From Sphingomonas hengshuiensis (GTDB lineage Bacteria; Pseudomonadota; Alphaproteobacteria; Sphingomonadales; Sphingomonadaceae): DNA of 64,000 nt. The DNA lies in assembly GCA_003240755.1 (NCBI GenBank), contig QFNF01000004.1:60838-124837 (forward strand), read 5' to 3'. A program made the translations under genes and the position numbers. The notes beneath the pieces are model-generated. The model was not told where the DNA came from. It saw only the letters and a program-made list of their open reading frames with translations, and did not search any database. Below, one piece after another: positions 11,473 to 21,863 of this stretch; the first letter of the stretch is position 1; each line of letters begins with the position of its first letter.

Positions 11473-12180
11473 ATGCGCGTACTGGCGGTGGCATCGCAGA
11501 AGGGTGGTTCGGGCAAGACGACCTTGTCCGGGCATCTGGCCGTGCAGGCCGAGCGTGCCGGTGCCGGTCCGGTCGTGATGGTCGATATCGATCCGCAAGG
11601 GTCGCTGGCCGACTGGTGGAACGCGCGCGTGACCGACGAGCCCGCCTTTGCCCAGACGATGGTCGCGCGGCTGGCCGCCGATCTGGAGACGCTGCGCGCG
11701 CACGGGTTCAAGCTGGTGGTGATCGACACGCCGCCTGCGATCACCATGGCGATCCAGAGTGTGATCGCCGTCGCCGAACTGATCGTCGTCCCGACCCGGC
11801 CGAGCCCGCACGACCTGCGCGCGGTCGGCGCCACGGTCGACCTGTGCGACCGCGCCGGCAAGCCGCTGGTGTTCGTGGTCAACGCCGCGACGCCGGGCGC
11901 GCGCATCACGACCGAGGCGACGATGGCGCTGTCGCAGCATGGCACGGTGGCGCCGGTCACGATCCATCACCGCGTCGATTTCGCATCATCGATGATCGAT
12001 GGCCGCACCGTGATGGAGATCGATCCGACCTCACGGTCGAGCGCCGAGATCGAAGCGCTGTGGAGCTATATCCAGGACCGGCTGGAAAAGAACTTCCGCC
12101 GCACCGTCTTTGCCGTGCCGACGGTGCCCGGCGCGGCGCGCGTCGCGGCCGGGGGGTTCGGCCGCCGGGGGCAGGGGTGA
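11473..12180 (+). CDS. ParA-family ATPase
   Basis: A 235-residue ParA/MinD-type ATPase with the deviant Walker A box KGGSGKTT (signature lysine present) near residue 10, the DIDPQGSLADWW switch motif near residue 39, and the Walker B region LVVIDTPPA. Such ATPases position chromosomes, plasmids or protein complexes on the nucleoid or membrane. No ParB follows; the next gene encodes a small ribbon-helix-helix-like protein and then a TPR-SPOR protein. The start at 11473 follows GGGGAG at some distance; an in-frame ATG at 11437 is an alternative. The true ParAB partitioning pair is presumably elsewhere. Confidence 0.85.
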   Translation: MRVLAVASQKGGSGKTTLSGHLAVQAERAGAGPVVMVDIDPQGSLADWWNARVTDEPAFAQTMVARLAADLETLRAHGFKLVVIDTPPAITMAIQSVIAVAELIVVPTRPSPHDLRAVGATVDLCDRAGKPLVFVVNAATPGARITTEATMALSQHGTVAPVTIHHRVDFASSMIDGRTVMEIDPTSRSSAEIEALWSYIQDRLEKNFRRTVFAVPTVPGAARVAAGGFGRRGQG

Positions 12181-12184
12181 ACGG

Positions 12185-12571
12185 ATGACGACGCAGCATC
12201 CCCCAGCGCAGATCGATTCCGGCCTGCTGGCGCGCAAGGGCGAGGCCCGCCCGGCGATGCGTCCGCACGGCACGGCACCCGCCGGGGACGGCGACGACCT
12301 CGGCTGGAACGACCTGGGCGATCCCCGACCGGCGGTGCTGCGCGACCGTGCGAGGTTGCAGGCGCTGCCCGACGCCGCCAGCGGCGATGCGATCCGGCTC
12401 GACCTCGATCCCGACCGGATGCTGCGGCTGCGGCTGGCGGCGACGGTGCGCAACATCACGCCGGAGGCGTTCGTGCGCGACGCGCTCGACCGCTCCCTGC
12501 CTTCGACATCCGACATCGCGGCGCTCGTGCAGCGCCTCGCCCCCGATGGGGCAGCAAAGGGCAAGCCATGA
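12185..12571 (+). CDS. Small protein with ribbon-helix-helix-like C-terminus
   Basis: A 128-residue protein of no firm family. The first 75 residues look disordered (Gly/Ala/Pro/Asp-rich). The C-terminal part, strand IRLDLDP followed by helix DRMLRLRLAATVRN and helix TPEAFVRDALDRSL, has the beta-alpha-alpha layout of ribbon-helix-helix (CopG/MetJ-type) dimers. Position 4 nt after the ParA gene and ATGA overlap with the TPR-SPOR gene suggest it is the ParA partner or a DNA-binding adaptor, by analogy with RHH centromere proteins of ParA systems. This is inference from layout. Confidence 0.6.
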   Translation: MTTQHPPAQIDSGLLARKGEARPAMRPHGTAPAGDGDDLGWNDLGDPRPAVLRDRARLQALPDAASGDAIRLDLDPDRMLRLRLAATVRNITPEAFVRDALDRSLPSTSDIAALVQRLAPDGAAKGKP

Positions 12572-13860
12572 AGAAGCATCTGCTGGTATCGATCGGCCTC
12601 GCCACGGCCATGCTGGGCGGTTCGCTTGCGCTGGTCGCCGGCGGAACGGTTGCGGTCGCGTCGTCGGAGAACGGCGCGGCCGGGAAGTTCGCCGACCGGG
12701 CGATAAAGGCGCTGGCGAAGCGGCGCCCGGCGCAAGCGGTGACGTTCGCCGAACAGGCGGTGGCGCTGTCGCCGCGCGACGCGACCTATCGCGCGCTGCT
12801 CGGCCGCACGTACCTTGCCGCAGGCCGCTTCGGATCGGCGAGCCAGGCGTTCAGCGACGTGCTGGCACTCGACCCGACCGATGCGAAGGCGGCGCTGAAC
12901 CTCGCACTGGCGCAGACCGCGACCGGCGAATGGATCGCGGCGCGCGAGACACTGGCGGCGCATGCCGCACGGATTTCGCCGGCCGATCGCGGCCTCGCAC
13001 TGGCGCTAGCGGGCGATCCGGCAGGCGGCATCGCCCTGCTGAGCGACGCGGCGCGCGATCCGGCGGCGACCGCGACGGTGCGGCAGAACCTGGCGCTGGC
13101 ACTGGCACTTGACGGGCGCTGGGTCGATGCGCGGACGGTCGCGTCGGTCGACATGGCACCGGCGCAGGTCGACCAGCGGCTGATGGAATGGGCGGCGTTC
13201 GCACGGCCCGAACATGCCGCGCAACAGGTGGCGGCGCTGCTCGGCGTCACGCCCTCGCCCGATCGCGGCCAGCCGGTGCAGCTCGCACTTGCCGCCCCGG
13301 CGGAGCCGGTCGCGTTGGCGCAGGCCGATCCGGCACCCGAAGCACCCGCCACCACCGCCGTCGCGGTCGAACCGGTCGCCGATACCCCCGTTGCATCACC
13401 CGATCCCGCGCCCGTCCAACTGGCGGCTGCCGTGCGCCCGGCGATCACCTTCGCCCCGCGGCGCGAAATCGTGCAAGCCCTTCCGGCACATTACATGCGC
13501 CAGGCGCCGGTGCGGATGGCGGCACGCCTACGCCCGGTCGCCGCGCCTGCCGGCAGGGCGCCCGCTACCGGCAATTATTATGTCCAGCTTGGCGCGTTCG
13601 ACAACGCCGCCGTCGCACGCAACGCGTGGCGGCGGATGAGCCGCACGGTGCCGCGCCTCGCCGCACTCGCGCCGCAGGGCATGCAGGCCAGCGTTCGCGG
13701 AGCGAGCTTCTATCGCCTGTCGGTTGGTGGGCTGGCACGTGCCGAAGCCGCTACGTTGTGCGGCAGCGTGCGGGCGAAAGGCAATCGCTGCTTCGTGCGG
13801 ACCCATGCCGGCGAGCAACTGGCGAACTGGGCCCGCCCCGAGCGTCTCGCCTCACGCTAA
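12568..13860 (+). CDS. Exported TPR protein with C-terminal SPOR domain
   Basis: A 430-residue protein: signal peptide (residues 1-30), TPR-like helices up to about residue 220 (RPAQAVTFAEQAVALSPRDATYRALLGRTYLAAGRFG and repeats), a long Ala/Pro/Val-rich linker, and a C-terminal SPOR domain (NYYVQLGAFDNAAVARNAWRRM to FYRLSVGGL). The layout mirrors the Sel1-SPOR protein on the other side of the ParA gene. It starts inside the stop of the preceding gene (ATGA). A septal or peptidoglycan-linked scaffold role is inferred. Confidence 0.82.
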   Translation: MKKHLLVSIGLATAMLGGSLALVAGGTVAVASSENGAAGKFADRAIKALAKRRPAQAVTFAEQAVALSPRDATYRALLGRTYLAAGRFGSASQAFSDVLALDPTDAKAALNLALAQTATGEWIAARETLAAHAARISPADRGLALALAGDPAGGIALLSDAARDPAATATVRQNLALALALDGRWVDARTVASVDMAPAQVDQRLMEWAAFARPEHAAQQVAALLGVTPSPDRGQPVQLALAAPAEPVALAQADPAPEAPATTAVAVEPVADTPVASPDPAPVQLAAAVRPAITFAPRREIVQALPAHYMRQAPVRMAARLRPVAAPAGRAPATGNYYVQLGAFDNAAVARNAWRRMSRTVPRLAALAPQGMQASVRGASFYRLSVGGLARAEAATLCGSVRAKGNRCFVRTHAGEQLANWARPERLASR

Positions 13861-13888
13861 CGTCTTTCCCGAGCCTCTCCCAGGAGGA

Positions 13889-13924
13889 GGCGGCGCGTTC
13901 CGTTACAGGAACGCGCCGCCCTTT
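13889..13924 (+). terminator. Terminator after the ParA/TPR-SPOR set
   Basis: Perfect 13-bp inverted repeat (GGCGGCGCGTTCC at 13889-13901, its complement at 13908-13920) followed by CTTT. It overlaps the last codons of the convergent dihydroorotase-like gene, so the stem is shared by both transcripts. Confidence 0.75.
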
Positions 13925-15105
13925 ATCACGCGGACCGCGCGGCCCTGTATCGGCAGGCCGTCGAACGGGGTGTTCGCCGCCTTGCCCGCCAGCGCATCGG
14001 CGCGCACCTGCCATGGGGCGTCCGGATCGACGACGATCAGGTCGGCGGGCATGCCCGTCGCCAGCGTACCCGACTCCAGCCCGAGCAACCTCGCCGGGTT
14101 GTGCGCCAGCAGCGCGAACAGCCGGTCCAGCCCGATCAGCCCGTCGCGCACCAGCCCCAGCCCCAGCGGCAGCAGCGTTTCGGCCCCGGCCATGCCCGGT
14201 TCCGAATCGGCGAAGGGCAGGCGCTTGGCCTCCGGCCCGCGCGGATCGTGACCCGAACAGAGCACGTCGATCGTCCCGTCGGCCAATGCCGCGCGCGCGG
14301 CCTGCCGGTCGCCTTCGCTGCGCAGGGGAGGGGACAGATGCGCGAAGGTCCGGAAATCGCTCATCGCGATATCGGACAGGTACAGATGCGCCGGGGTGAT
14401 GCCGCAGGTCACGCGCACGCCACGCCGCTTGGCCGCGCGGATCAGATCGAAGCCGGCGGCGGTCGTCACCTGGCGGAAATGAAGCCGCGCGCCGGTTTCC
14501 TCGGCAAGCATCACGTCGCGCGCGATCGCCAGCGCCTCGGCGATGGCGGGGGCGGCGGGCAGGCCGAGGCGGGTCGCGGTCTCGCCGGCGGTCGCGACCG
14601 CATCACCGGCAAGCCCGCCGTCCTCGGCATGGGCGACGACGACGAGGTCGCAGTCGCGGGCATAGGCCAGTACCTTGCGCATCACGCCGCTGTCGGCGAT
14701 CCAGCCGCGGCCGGTCGCGACCGCCACCGCGCCCGCTTCGGCATTGATCGCCATTTCGGCGAGGTCGGTGCCGCGCAGCCCCTGCGTCGCCGCCGACAGC
14801 GGATGGATCCAGATGCCGGGTTTGCCCATATGGGCGGCGCGCGCGACGATGCCGGGGTCATCGAGCACCGGTGCCTGGTCGGGCATCAATCCGACGCGGA
14901 CGATGCCGCCCGCGCGACAGGCGGCGGCATCGATGCCGAACACGCCAAGGTCGACGATTGCCGGGGCGATCAGCCTGCCCGCAATGTCGGTGCGTTCGGC
15001 ATCGGGCGCGTCGCCGGCGATCGTGCCGCCCGCGACCATCAGATCGCCGTCGCGCACGCCGTCGACCGGGCAGACCAGCGTCCCGCCGGTGAAGATCATG
15101 TTCAT
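13903..15105 (-). CDS. pyrC': Dihydroorotase-like protein, probably non-catalytic (PyrC'/PyrX type)
   Basis: A 400-residue amidohydrolase fold aligned with dihydroorotase, which closes carbamoyl-aspartate in pyrimidine synthesis. Most catalytic residues are missing: the metal motif HVH is replaced by GVF (residues 54-56, in [10 protein letters not shown]), the loop after it is shortened, the LHxxHVSTA histidine is LHFRQVTTA, and the catalytic DHAPH is GHDPRG. HAED is retained. The start overlaps the pyrB stop (ATGA at 15102-15105). Inactive dihydroorotase homologues in pseudomonads are structural partners of aspartate transcarbamoylase; the same role is inferred here, and an active pyrC should lie elsewhere. 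Confidence 0.88.
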   Translation of the reverse strand: MNMIFTGGTLVCPVDGVRDGDLMVAGGTIAGDAPDAERTDIAGRLIAPAIVDLGVFGIDAAACRAGGIVRVGLMPDQAPVLDDPGIVARAAHMGKPGIWIHPLSAATQGLRGTDLAEMAINAEAGAVAVATGRGWIADSGVMRKVLAYARDCDLVVVAHAEDGGLAGDAVATAGETATRLGLPAAPAIAEALAIARDVMLAEETGARLHFRQVTTAAGFDLIRAAKRRGVRVTCGITPAHLYLSDIAMSDFRTFAHLSPPLRSEGDRQAARAALADGTIDVLCSGHDPRGPEAKRLPFADSEPGMAGAETLLPLGLGLVRDGLIGLDRLFALLAHNPARLLGLESGTLATGMPADLIVVDPDAPWQVRADALAGKAANTPFDGLPIQGRAVRVIKGGAFL

Positions 15106-16091
15106 GCCCAGCCCTCCACACCACGGCTCCGCCGCGTCAGCACGTCGAGGCATGCCATGCGCACCGCGACGCCCATTTCGACCTGTTCGGTGATCGTCGA
15201 GCGTTCGGGATCGTCGGCGACGTCGCTGGTGATCTCGATGCCGCGGTTCATCGGGCCGGGATGCATCACGATCGCATAAGGTTCGGCGCGTTTCAGCCGT
15301 TCGCGGGTCAGACCGTAGCGCAGGTGATATTCGCGGGTCGACGGGATGAAGCCGCCGTTCATCCGTTCGTTCTGCAACCGCAGCATCATCACGACGTCCG
15401 CGCCCTCGAGCGCGGCGTCGAAGTCGGCGAAGGGGGTGACGCCCATCGCCTCGATCGCCTGCGGCATCAGCGTCGCGGGGGCCACGACGCGGACCTCGGC
15501 AGCCAGCGTCGTCAACGCGAGGATGTTCGACCGCGCGACCCGGCTGTGCAGGATGTCGCCGCAGATCACGACGCGCTTGTGTGCGATTCCGCCGAGTCGG
15601 CGACGGATAGTCAACGCGTCGAGCAGTGCCTGGGTCGGGTGTTCGTGCCAGCCATCGCCGGCGTTCAGCACCGGGCAGTCGACCTTGTCAGCGATCAGTT
15701 GCACCGCGCCCGACGAACCGTGGCGGATGACAATCACGTCGGCGCGCATCGCGTTGAGCGTCACGGCGGTGTCGATCAGCGTCTCGCCCTTCTTCACGCT
15801 CGACTGGCCGGCATGCATGTTGACCACGTCGGCACCCAGCCGCTTGCCGGCGATCTCGAACGACAGCAGCGTGCGGGTGCTGTTCTCGAAAAAGGCGTTG
15901 ATCTGCGTCACGCCGCCCAGCCGATGATCGCCGGGAGCGCGGCTGCGGTTCGCGTCGATCCATTGTTCCGCCTCGTCGAGCAGGAACAGGATCTCATGGG
16001 GTTGCAACCCCTCGATCCCGGTCAGGTGCCGATGCGGGAAGACGGCGCCGCCATCGATCATGGCGGCGGGGCGGTGGTCGGAGATAGGCAT
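15102..16091 (-). CDS. pyrB: Aspartate carbamoyltransferase catalytic subunit
   Basis: Carbamoyl phosphate plus aspartate gives carbamoyl-aspartate, the committed step of pyrimidine synthesis. The 329-residue protein has the carbamoyl-phosphate loop [22 protein letters not shown], the GQSSVKKGE loop, [14 protein letters not shown], and the aspartate-site [10 protein letters not shown] and [12 protein letters not shown]. No pyrI regulatory gene adjoins; instead the degenerate dihydroorotase gene overlaps the stop, as in class A transcarbamoylases. It follows ruvX by 40 nt. Confidence 0.96.
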   Translation of the reverse strand: MPISDHRPAAMIDGGAVFPHRHLTGIEGLQPHEILFLLDEAEQWIDANRSRAPGDHRLGGVTQINAFFENSTRTLLSFEIAGKRLGADVVNMHAGQSSVKKGETLIDTAVTLNAMRADVIVIRHGSSGAVQLIADKVDCPVLNAGDGWHEHPTQALLDALTIRRRLGGIAHKRVVICGDILHSRVARSNILALTTLAAEVRVVAPATLMPQAIEAMGVTPFADFDAALEGADVVMMLRLQNERMNGGFIPSTREYHLRYGLTRERLKRAEPYAIVMHPGPMNRGIEITSDVADDPERSTITEQVEMGVAVRMACLDVLTRRSRGVEGWA

Positions 16092-16131
16092 CGAGGCGAC
16101 CGGTTAGGCCGCGCGGCGCCCGCGCGCAAGC

Positions 16132-16602
16132 TCAGCCAAGCGGCATGTTGACCAGCGCGTCGATCGCGCCCTGCAGGATATAGGCGGCGGCCAGCTTGTC
16201 GACGCGTTCGGCGCGTTTGGCGCGGCTCAGATCCTCGGCGATCATCTGCCGTTCGACCGCGACCGTCGACCAGCGTTCGTCCCACAGGAAGATCGGCAGT
16301 CCGATGTCGTCGAGGTTGCGGGCGAACGCGCGGACCGACTGGGTTCGGGGCGAATCGCTGCCGTCCATGTTCAGCGGCAGGCCGATGACGATGCCGCGCA
16401 CCGATTGCTGGCGGATCAGCGTGGTCAACTGCGCCTTGTCGGCGGTGAACCTGGTACGGTTGACGAGGACTGCCGGGCTGGCAAAGCTCCACCCCGCATC
16501 GCACAGCGCCGTGCCGATCGTCCTGGTGCCGACGTCCAGCCCGATCAGCCGGCCGCCATCGGGCAGTGCGTTGCGGAAAAGGGTGCGGTCTTCGGTAATC
16601 AT
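16132..16602 (-). CDS. ruvX: Putative pre-16S rRNA nuclease / Holliday junction resolvase-like YqgF
   Basis: A 156-residue RNase-H-like nuclease. The motifs [15 protein letters not shown] (first acidic residue), [38 protein letters not shown] and [15 protein letters not shown] are those of YqgF/RuvX, which in E. coli processes the 16S rRNA 5' end and resembles RuvC. Its ATG overlaps the stop of the upstream DUF3089 gene (16599-16602). Confidence 0.93.
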   Translation of the reverse strand: MITEDRTLFRNALPDGGRLIGLDVGTRTIGTALCDAGWSFASPAVLVNRTRFTADKAQLTTLIRQQSVRGIVIGLPLNMDGSDSPRTQSVRAFARNLDDIGLPIFLWDERWSTVAVERQMIAEDLSRAKRAERVDKLAAAYILQGAIDALVNMPLG

Positions 16603-17708
16603 CGCGTTTCCCAGGTCGCAAGCCGGCGCAGCGCGTCGGCGCGGACATTCGCCCAGAACAGGCTGTAGTCGTACACATGCCAGTTGTTGCCGGGCAGGAC
16701 ATAGGGGCCAAGGTCGGGCGGACCGTCCCCGATCGACAGGAACCCCCGCCCGCCACAGGCTGCGGGAACGAGGCCGGGCGTCATCGCCGCAGTCTCCAGC
16801 GCCTTGTCGGGGATCAATGTGCCGGCATTGGCGCTGGCGGGTGCCACGGCATTGGCGGTACCGGTCAGCGGATTGGTGCAGACCATCGGCGTGCCGCTGC
16901 GCGGACGGCCGTCGAAGCCGGTCGACGCGTCATATCGTTCGAGGATCAGCGTCGGATCGGCGGGTTCGGCAAAGCTCTGCCACGACAACAGGCATCCGGC
17001 CTGATCGGCGGCGGTGCATTCGGGCAGGCCCAGCGCCGGCAGATCGGCGACCCGCGACACCGGCCAGCCGACGACATAGGCGGCGACGATCCGGCGGGCG
17101 AGCGGGGTGTTCGCGACCCGTTCGCGCAGCAGCCGTGTCAGATGCAGCGCGCCCTGGCTGTGCCCGGCAAGGATGATCGGGCGGTTCGGATCGGCGTCGG
17201 CGAGGAACTGGTCGAACGCGGCTGCGACGTCGCGATAGGCGAGGTCGAGTGCCTGGCGGGCGGCGTCGTCGCCGGTCAGGAACGCACCGAACGTCGCCTG
17301 GCGATAGCGCGGTGCCCAGACCCGGCCGGCGGCGGCGAACGCGCTGGCCTGTCCGCGCAGGAATATCTGCGCCCGGCCGTTGGTCTCGCCATCGTCGAGC
17401 GCCGCGTTCCAGCGATCGGTGCCGACGAACGAGGTCGGATGGATGAAGAAGATTTCCGCGTTGCCCGGCGCCCCCGGCGCCACGCCCGGCGGCAGCCAGT
17501 CGACCGGCGTGTTCGTCAGCCCCGGCCGGGCGAACCACAGGGCGCGGTCGCCATAGGCGTTGGCGGGCATCGGCGGTTCGGCCCTGAACGCGACGCTCGG
17601 CACCATCGCGCGCCGCAGCAACGCGTTGCCGAACAGCGAATAGGCGACGCCGCCGGCGATCACGAGTACGATCAGCGTCGCCACCACATACAGGAATTTG
17701 CGCGCCAA
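16599..17708 (-). CDS. DUF3089 domain-containing alpha/beta-hydrolase, membrane-anchored
   Basis: A 369-residue protein with an N-terminal transmembrane segment ([22 protein letters not shown]) and an alpha/beta-hydrolase-like DUF3089 domain. The nucleophile elbow is [13 protein letters not shown], preceded by the characteristic [11 protein letters not shown] candidate catalytic His is in NWHVYDY near the C-terminus. The start codon is TTG (17706-17708), supported by GGAGAG 5 nt upstream and by the membrane anchor following directly. It heads the minus-strand set DUF3089-ruvX-pyrB-pyrC'. Substrate is unknown. Confidence 0.88.
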   Translation of the reverse strand: MARKFLYVVATLIVLVIAGGVAYSLFGNALLRRAMVPSVAFRAEPPMPANAYGDRALWFARPGLTNTPVDWLPPGVAPGAPGNAEIFFIHPTSFVGTDRWNAALDDGETNGRAQIFLRGQASAFAAAGRVWAPRYRQATFGAFLTGDDAARQALDLAYRDVAAAFDQFLADADPNRPIILAGHSQGALHLTRLLRERVANTPLARRIVAAYVVGWPVSRVADLPALGLPECTAADQAGCLLSWQSFAEPADPTLILERYDASTGFDGRPRSGTPMVCTNPLTGTANAVAPASANAGTLIPDKALETAAMTPGLVPAACGGRGFLSIGDGPPDLGPYVLPGNNWHVYDYSLFWANVRADALRRLATWETR

Positions 17709-17815
17709 TCGTCTCTCCGTCCTTGTCGTCGGCGCTTGGTGGGCGAAGTGGCGGTCCCGCGCAACCGCTTTGCGGGCGCTTGTGGGGGGCGCGGCGGGAT
17801 GCTAGCCGCGCTTCC

Positions 17816-18103
17816 ATGTCCGTCGAACCTGCAACCGTCAAACGCGTGGCCGGCCTTGCCCGTATCGCGATCACCGATGCCGAAGCCGAACGGCTGGCAC
17901 CCGAACTCGGCAACATTCTCGGCTGGATCGAGCAATTGGGCGAAGTCGATACCCAGGGCGTCGAGCCGATGACCGCGGTCATCCCCAACCATCTGCGCCT
18001 GCGCGACGATGTCGTCACCGATGGCGATGTCCGCGACAAGGTGCTGGCCAATGCGCCGCAGGGCGAGCACGGCTTTTTCACCGTTCCGAAAGTGATCGAA
18101 TAG
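17816..18103 (+). CDS. gatC: Glutamyl-/aspartyl-tRNA(Gln/Asn) amidotransferase subunit C
   Basis: A 95-residue subunit that stabilises GatA in the GatCAB complex, which amidates Glu-tRNA(Gln) and Asp-tRNA(Asn). Recognised by [39 protein letters not shown] and the C-terminal LRDDVV and [10 protein letters not shown]. It is first in gatC-gatA-gatB; its TAG shares one base with the GTG start of gatA. Confidence 0.95.
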   Translation: MSVEPATVKRVAGLARIAITDAEAERLAPELGNILGWIEQLGEVDTQGVEPMTAVIPNHLRLRDDVVTDGDVRDKVLANAPQGEHGFFTVPKVIE

Positions 18104-19584
18104 TGTCGAACCTGACCGACCTTGGCGTCGCCGCGATCCGCGACGGGGTGCGTGGCGGCGAATTTTCCGCCCGCGACGTCGCCGATGCGTTCATCGATGC
18201 GGTTGCCGCCGCGAAGCCGCTCAACGCCTTCCTCGTCGAAACCCCCGATCATGCGCGCGCCGCCGCGAAGGCAGCCGATGACGCGCGCGCTGCCGGCGAG
18301 ACGCCGAAGCCGCTGGCCGGCGTGCCGATCGGCATGAAGGACCTGTTCTGTACCCAGGGCGTCGAGACGACGGCGGCGAGCGGCATCCTGAAAGGGTTTG
18401 TGCCGCAATATGAATCGACCGTGTCGGGCAATCTGTGGAATGCCGGCGCGGGGATGCTGGGCAAGCTGAACCTCGACCAGTTCGCGATGGGGTCGTCCAA
18501 CGAAACCAGCGCGTTCGGCAATGTCATATCCCCCTGGCGGCGTCCGGGCGATACCGCGCCGCTGGCGCCGGGCGGGTCGTCGGGCGGATCGTCGGCGGCG
18601 ATCGCCGCACGGCTGTGCCCGGCGGCGACCGGCACCGACACCGGCGGGTCGATCCGCCAGCCCGCCGCGTTCGTCGGCATCACCGGCATCAAGCCGACCT
18701 ATGGCCGCTGCTCGCGCTATGGCGTCGTCGCCTTCGCATCGTCGCTCGACCAGGCGGGGCCGATGGCGCGCGACGTGCGCGACTGCGCGATCATGCTGGA
18801 GGCGATGGCCGGGTTCGATCCCAAGGACGCGACCTCGCTCGACCTGCCTGTTCCGGCGTGGGAAGCGGGGCTGAACGCCGACCTGCGCGGCAAGCGCGTC
18901 GGCATTCCGAAGGAATATCGCGTCGACGGCATGCCGGCCGAGATCGAGGCGCTGTGGCAGCAGGGCATCGACTGGATGCGCGATGCCGGCGCCGAGATCG
19001 TCGAAGTCTCGCTGCCGCATACCAGGTACGCGCTGCCGGCCTATTACATCATCGCGCCGGCCGAGGCGTCGTCGAACCTTGCCCGCTATGACGGCGTACG
19101 GTTCGGCCAGCGGGTGTTGCCCGACGGGGCGGGATTGCAGGACATGTACGCCGCGACCCGCGCCGCCGGCTTCGGTGACGAGGTGAAGCGCCGGATCATG
19201 ATCGGCACCTATGTGCTCTCCGCCGGCTTCTACGATGCATACTATACGCAGGCGCAGAAGGTGCGGACGCTGATCGCGCGCGATTTCGAGCGGGCGTGGG
19301 AACAGTGCGACGTGCTGCTGACCCCGACCGCGCCGTCGGCGGCGTTCGCGCTGGGCGAGAAGAGCGCCGATCCGATCGCGATGTACCTGAACGACGTCTT
19401 CACCGTGCCGTCGTCGCTGGCCGGGCTGCCCGCGATGAGCGTGCCGGGCGGCGTCGACCAGGACGGGTTGCCGCTGGGCTTGCAGATCATCGGCAGGCCG
19501 CTCGACGAGCAGGGCGTGCTGAATGCGGGCCTCGCGATCGAGCAGCGCGCCGGATTCGTCGCTCGGGCGGACAAGTGGTGGTGA
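18103..19584 (+). CDS. gatA: Glutamyl-/aspartyl-tRNA amidotransferase subunit A
   Basis: The amidase subunit, 493 residues, which releases ammonia from glutamine for tRNA amidation. The Ser-cisSer-Lys catalytic site is present: Lys in [12 protein letters not shown], and the Ser pair in [16 protein letters not shown] and [16 protein letters not shown] start at 18103 overlapping the gatC stop by one base, so translation is coupled. Confidence 0.97.
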   Translation: MSNLTDLGVAAIRDGVRGGEFSARDVADAFIDAVAAAKPLNAFLVETPDHARAAAKAADDARAAGETPKPLAGVPIGMKDLFCTQGVETTAASGILKGFVPQYESTVSGNLWNAGAGMLGKLNLDQFAMGSSNETSAFGNVISPWRRPGDTAPLAPGGSSGGSSAAIAARLCPAATGTDTGGSIRQPAAFVGITGIKPTYGRCSRYGVVAFASSLDQAGPMARDVRDCAIMLEAMAGFDPKDATSLDLPVPAWEAGLNADLRGKRVGIPKEYRVDGMPAEIEALWQQGIDWMRDAGAEIVEVSLPHTRYALPAYYIIAPAEASSNLARYDGVRFGQRVLPDGAGLQDMYAATRAAGFGDEVKRRIMIGTYVLSAGFYDAYYTQAQKVRTLIARDFERAWEQCDVLLTPTAPSAAFALGEKSADPIAMYLNDVFTVPSSLAGLPAMSVPGGVDQDGLPLGLQIIGRPLDEQGVLNAGLAIEQRAGFVARADKWW

Positions 19585-19624
19585 TGGGCCGCGTCGTCGA
19601 TCGGCGGCGCGAGAGGAATGCGAA

Positions 19625-21109
19625 ATGACTGAATCGAACTACCGCATCCGTGGCGCGACCGGCGACTGGGAGGTCGTGATCGGCCTCGAGGTCCATGCGC
19701 AGGTCACGTCGAACGCCAAGCTGTTCTCCGGCGCGGCGACCGCGTTCGGCGCCGAACCCAATACGCAGGTGTCGCTGGTCGACGCCGCGATGCCGGGCAT
19801 GCTGCCGACGCCGAACCGCGAATGCATCCGACAGGCGGTGCGTACCGGCATGGCGATCGATGCGGTCATCAACAAATGGTCGCGCTTCGACCGCAAGAAT
19901 TATTTCTACGCCGATCTGCCGCAGGGCTATCAGATCAGTCAGCTCTATCATCCGCTGGTCGGCGAGGGTTCGATCACCGTCGTCCTCGACGAAAAGGACC
20001 CGAACAGCCCGACCAAGACGATCGGCGTCGAACGCATCCATGTCGAACAGGATGCCGGCAAGCTGATGCATGACCAGCATCCGACGCGCTCCTATGTCGA
20101 CCTTAATCGTTCGGGCGTCGCGCTGATGGAAATCGTCAGCCGGCCCGACATGCGTTCTCCGGCGGAAGCAGGCGCATATCTGTCGAAGCTCAGGACGATC
20201 CTGCGCTATGTCGGGTCGTGCGACGGGAACATGGACCAGGGGTCGATGCGCGCCGACGTCAACGTGTCGGTACGGCGTCCGGGCGACGAACTGGGCACCC
20301 GGACCGAGACGAAGAACGTCAATTCGGTGCGTTTCGTCATGGCGGCGATCGAATATGAGGCGAACCGGCAGGTTGCGGTGCTGGAAGACGGCGGTCGCAT
20401 CGTGCAGGAAACCCGCCTGTTCGATCCGGACAAGGGCGTGACGCGGTCGATGCGGTCGAAGGAGGACGCGCACGATTATCGCTATTTCCCCGATCCCGAT
20501 CTGCTGCCGCTGGAACTCGACGACGCGTTCCTCGACGAATGCCGCGCCAGCCTGCCCGAACTGCCCGACGCCAAGCGCAACCGCTATGAAGGCGAGCTGG
20601 GCCTGTCGGCGTACAACGCCGCGGTGCTGACCGCCGAGGTTGAAACTGCGCGCTGGTTCGAGGCGCTGCTGGCAGAATGCGGTTCGGACGTACCGGCAAA
20701 GTCGGCCGCCAACTGGTTGATTTCCGACCTGTATGGCGCGCTCAACCGGTTGGGCAGGATCATCGGCGACAGCCCGGTATCGCCGGCGCAGGGTGCCGAA
20801 CTGCTGAAACTGGTTGCGGACGGCACGCTGTCGGGCACGTTGGCGAAGCAGGTGTTCGAGATCATGCTCGAAACCGGACAAGGGGCGAATGCCATCGTCG
20901 AGGAACGCGGGTTGAAACAGACCAGCGATACCGGCGCGATCGAGGCGGTGATCGCCGAGGTCATGGAAAGGAACGCGGACAAGGTCGCGGACTATCGCGG
21001 CGGCAAGGACAAGCTGTTCGGTTTCTTCGTCGGGCAGACCATGAAGGCGATGGGGGGCAAGGCCAATCCGGGCGTGGTCAACGATCTGCTGAAGAAGGCG
21101 TTGGGATGA
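19625..21109 (+). CDS. gatB: Glutamyl-/aspartyl-tRNA amidotransferase subunit B
   Basis: The 494-residue kinase/tRNA-binding subunit of GatCAB: it phosphorylates the tRNA-bound Glu or Asp and delivers ammonia. Motifs include [20 protein letters not shown] near the N-terminus, [16 protein letters not shown], and [11 protein letters not shown]; the C-terminal YqeY-like domain binds the tRNA elbow. The start is fixed by GAGAGGA 7 nt upstream. The stop overlaps the next gene's ATG (ATGA). Confidence 0.97.
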   Translation: MTESNYRIRGATGDWEVVIGLEVHAQVTSNAKLFSGAATAFGAEPNTQVSLVDAAMPGMLPTPNRECIRQAVRTGMAIDAVINKWSRFDRKNYFYADLPQGYQISQLYHPLVGEGSITVVLDEKDPNSPTKTIGVERIHVEQDAGKLMHDQHPTRSYVDLNRSGVALMEIVSRPDMRSPAEAGAYLSKLRTILRYVGSCDGNMDQGSMRADVNVSVRRPGDELGTRTETKNVNSVRFVMAAIEYEANRQVAVLEDGGRIVQETRLFDPDKGVTRSMRSKEDAHDYRYFPDPDLLPLELDDAFLDECRASLPELPDAKRNRYEGELGLSAYNAAVLTAEVETARWFEALLAECGSDVPAKSAANWLISDLYGALNRLGRIIGDSPVSPAQGAELLKLVADGTLSGTLAKQVFEIMLETGQGANAIVEERGLKQTSDTGAIEAVIAEVMERNADKVADYRGGKDKLFGFFVGQTMKAMGGKANPGVVNDLLKKALG

Positions 21110-21732
21110 TGGCGATGCGACCCGCGCTGCTGGCGGCGCTGGCACTGGCGGGGCCGGTGCCGGCACAGGTGCCGGCCGCACAACCGGCAGCGGAGCCGCC
21201 ACTGCCACGCGTCGCGATCGTCACCACTGCCGGCACGCTGACCGTCGAAGTCGAAACGAAGCGCGCGCCGATCACCGCCGCCAATTTCCTGCGATATGTC
21301 GACCAGAAGCGGCTGGACGGCGTCAGCTTCTATCGCGTCGTCAAGGTCGCGCCTGAATTCGGGTTCGTCCAGTTCGGGCCGCACACCGATGTGAAACGGA
21401 TGCTTCCGCCGATCCGGCACGAACCGACGACGCAGACCGGCCTGTCCCATACCGATGGCACGTTGTCGGTCGCGCGGCTCGCCGTCGGCACGGCGCGCGG
21501 CGAGTTCACCATTTCGGTCGGGGACCAGCGTCGCGCGCTCGATGCCGCGCCGGGCGTGCCGGCCGACGGGCAGGGCTATGCCGCCTTCGCCCGGGTGGTG
21601 GCTGGCCGTGATGTGCTTTCCAGAATTCTGGAGACGCCGGTCGATCCGGCGAGGTTCAGCAATGGCGCGTTCAAGGGCGAAATGCCCGCCGCGCCGGTAA
21701 GGGTCGTTACCGCGCGGCGGGTCGAGGGATAG
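21106..21732 (+). CDS. Exported cyclophilin-type peptidyl-prolyl isomerase
   Basis: A 208-residue protein with a signal peptide ([20 protein letters not shown]) and a cyclophilin-like domain ([44 protein letters not shown]). Several active-site positions of canonical cyclophilins are altered (the usual FHR and QGGD are FYR and FVQFG), so isomerase activity may be weak. It is coupled to gatB by a 4-nt overlap, though functionally unrelated. Confidence 0.85.
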   Translation: MMAMRPALLAALALAGPVPAQVPAAQPAAEPPLPRVAIVTTAGTLTVEVETKRAPITAANFLRYVDQKRLDGVSFYRVVKVAPEFGFVQFGPHTDVKRMLPPIRHEPTTQTGLSHTDGTLSVARLAVGTARGEFTISVGDQRRALDAAPGVPADGQGYAAFARVVAGRDVLSRILETPVDPARFSNGAFKGEMPAAPVRVVTARRVEG

Positions 21733-21863
21733 CTGGTAGCCCATTGGTTGCAGAGGCGGGCCGGATATGGCCCAGGCGCTGCCAAGGCTGGCTGTGTGCC
21801 CACGCCCGTGGATGCCGGCAGCGCCGGGATGACCTGCGGTTGGCCTGATGTTCGCCAGCCGGC

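Noticed and set aside
12568..13860. Possible frameshift or fusion in the long Ala/Pro linker of the TPR-SPOR protein
   Set aside because: The frame is continuous and linkers of this composition are normal before SPOR domains.
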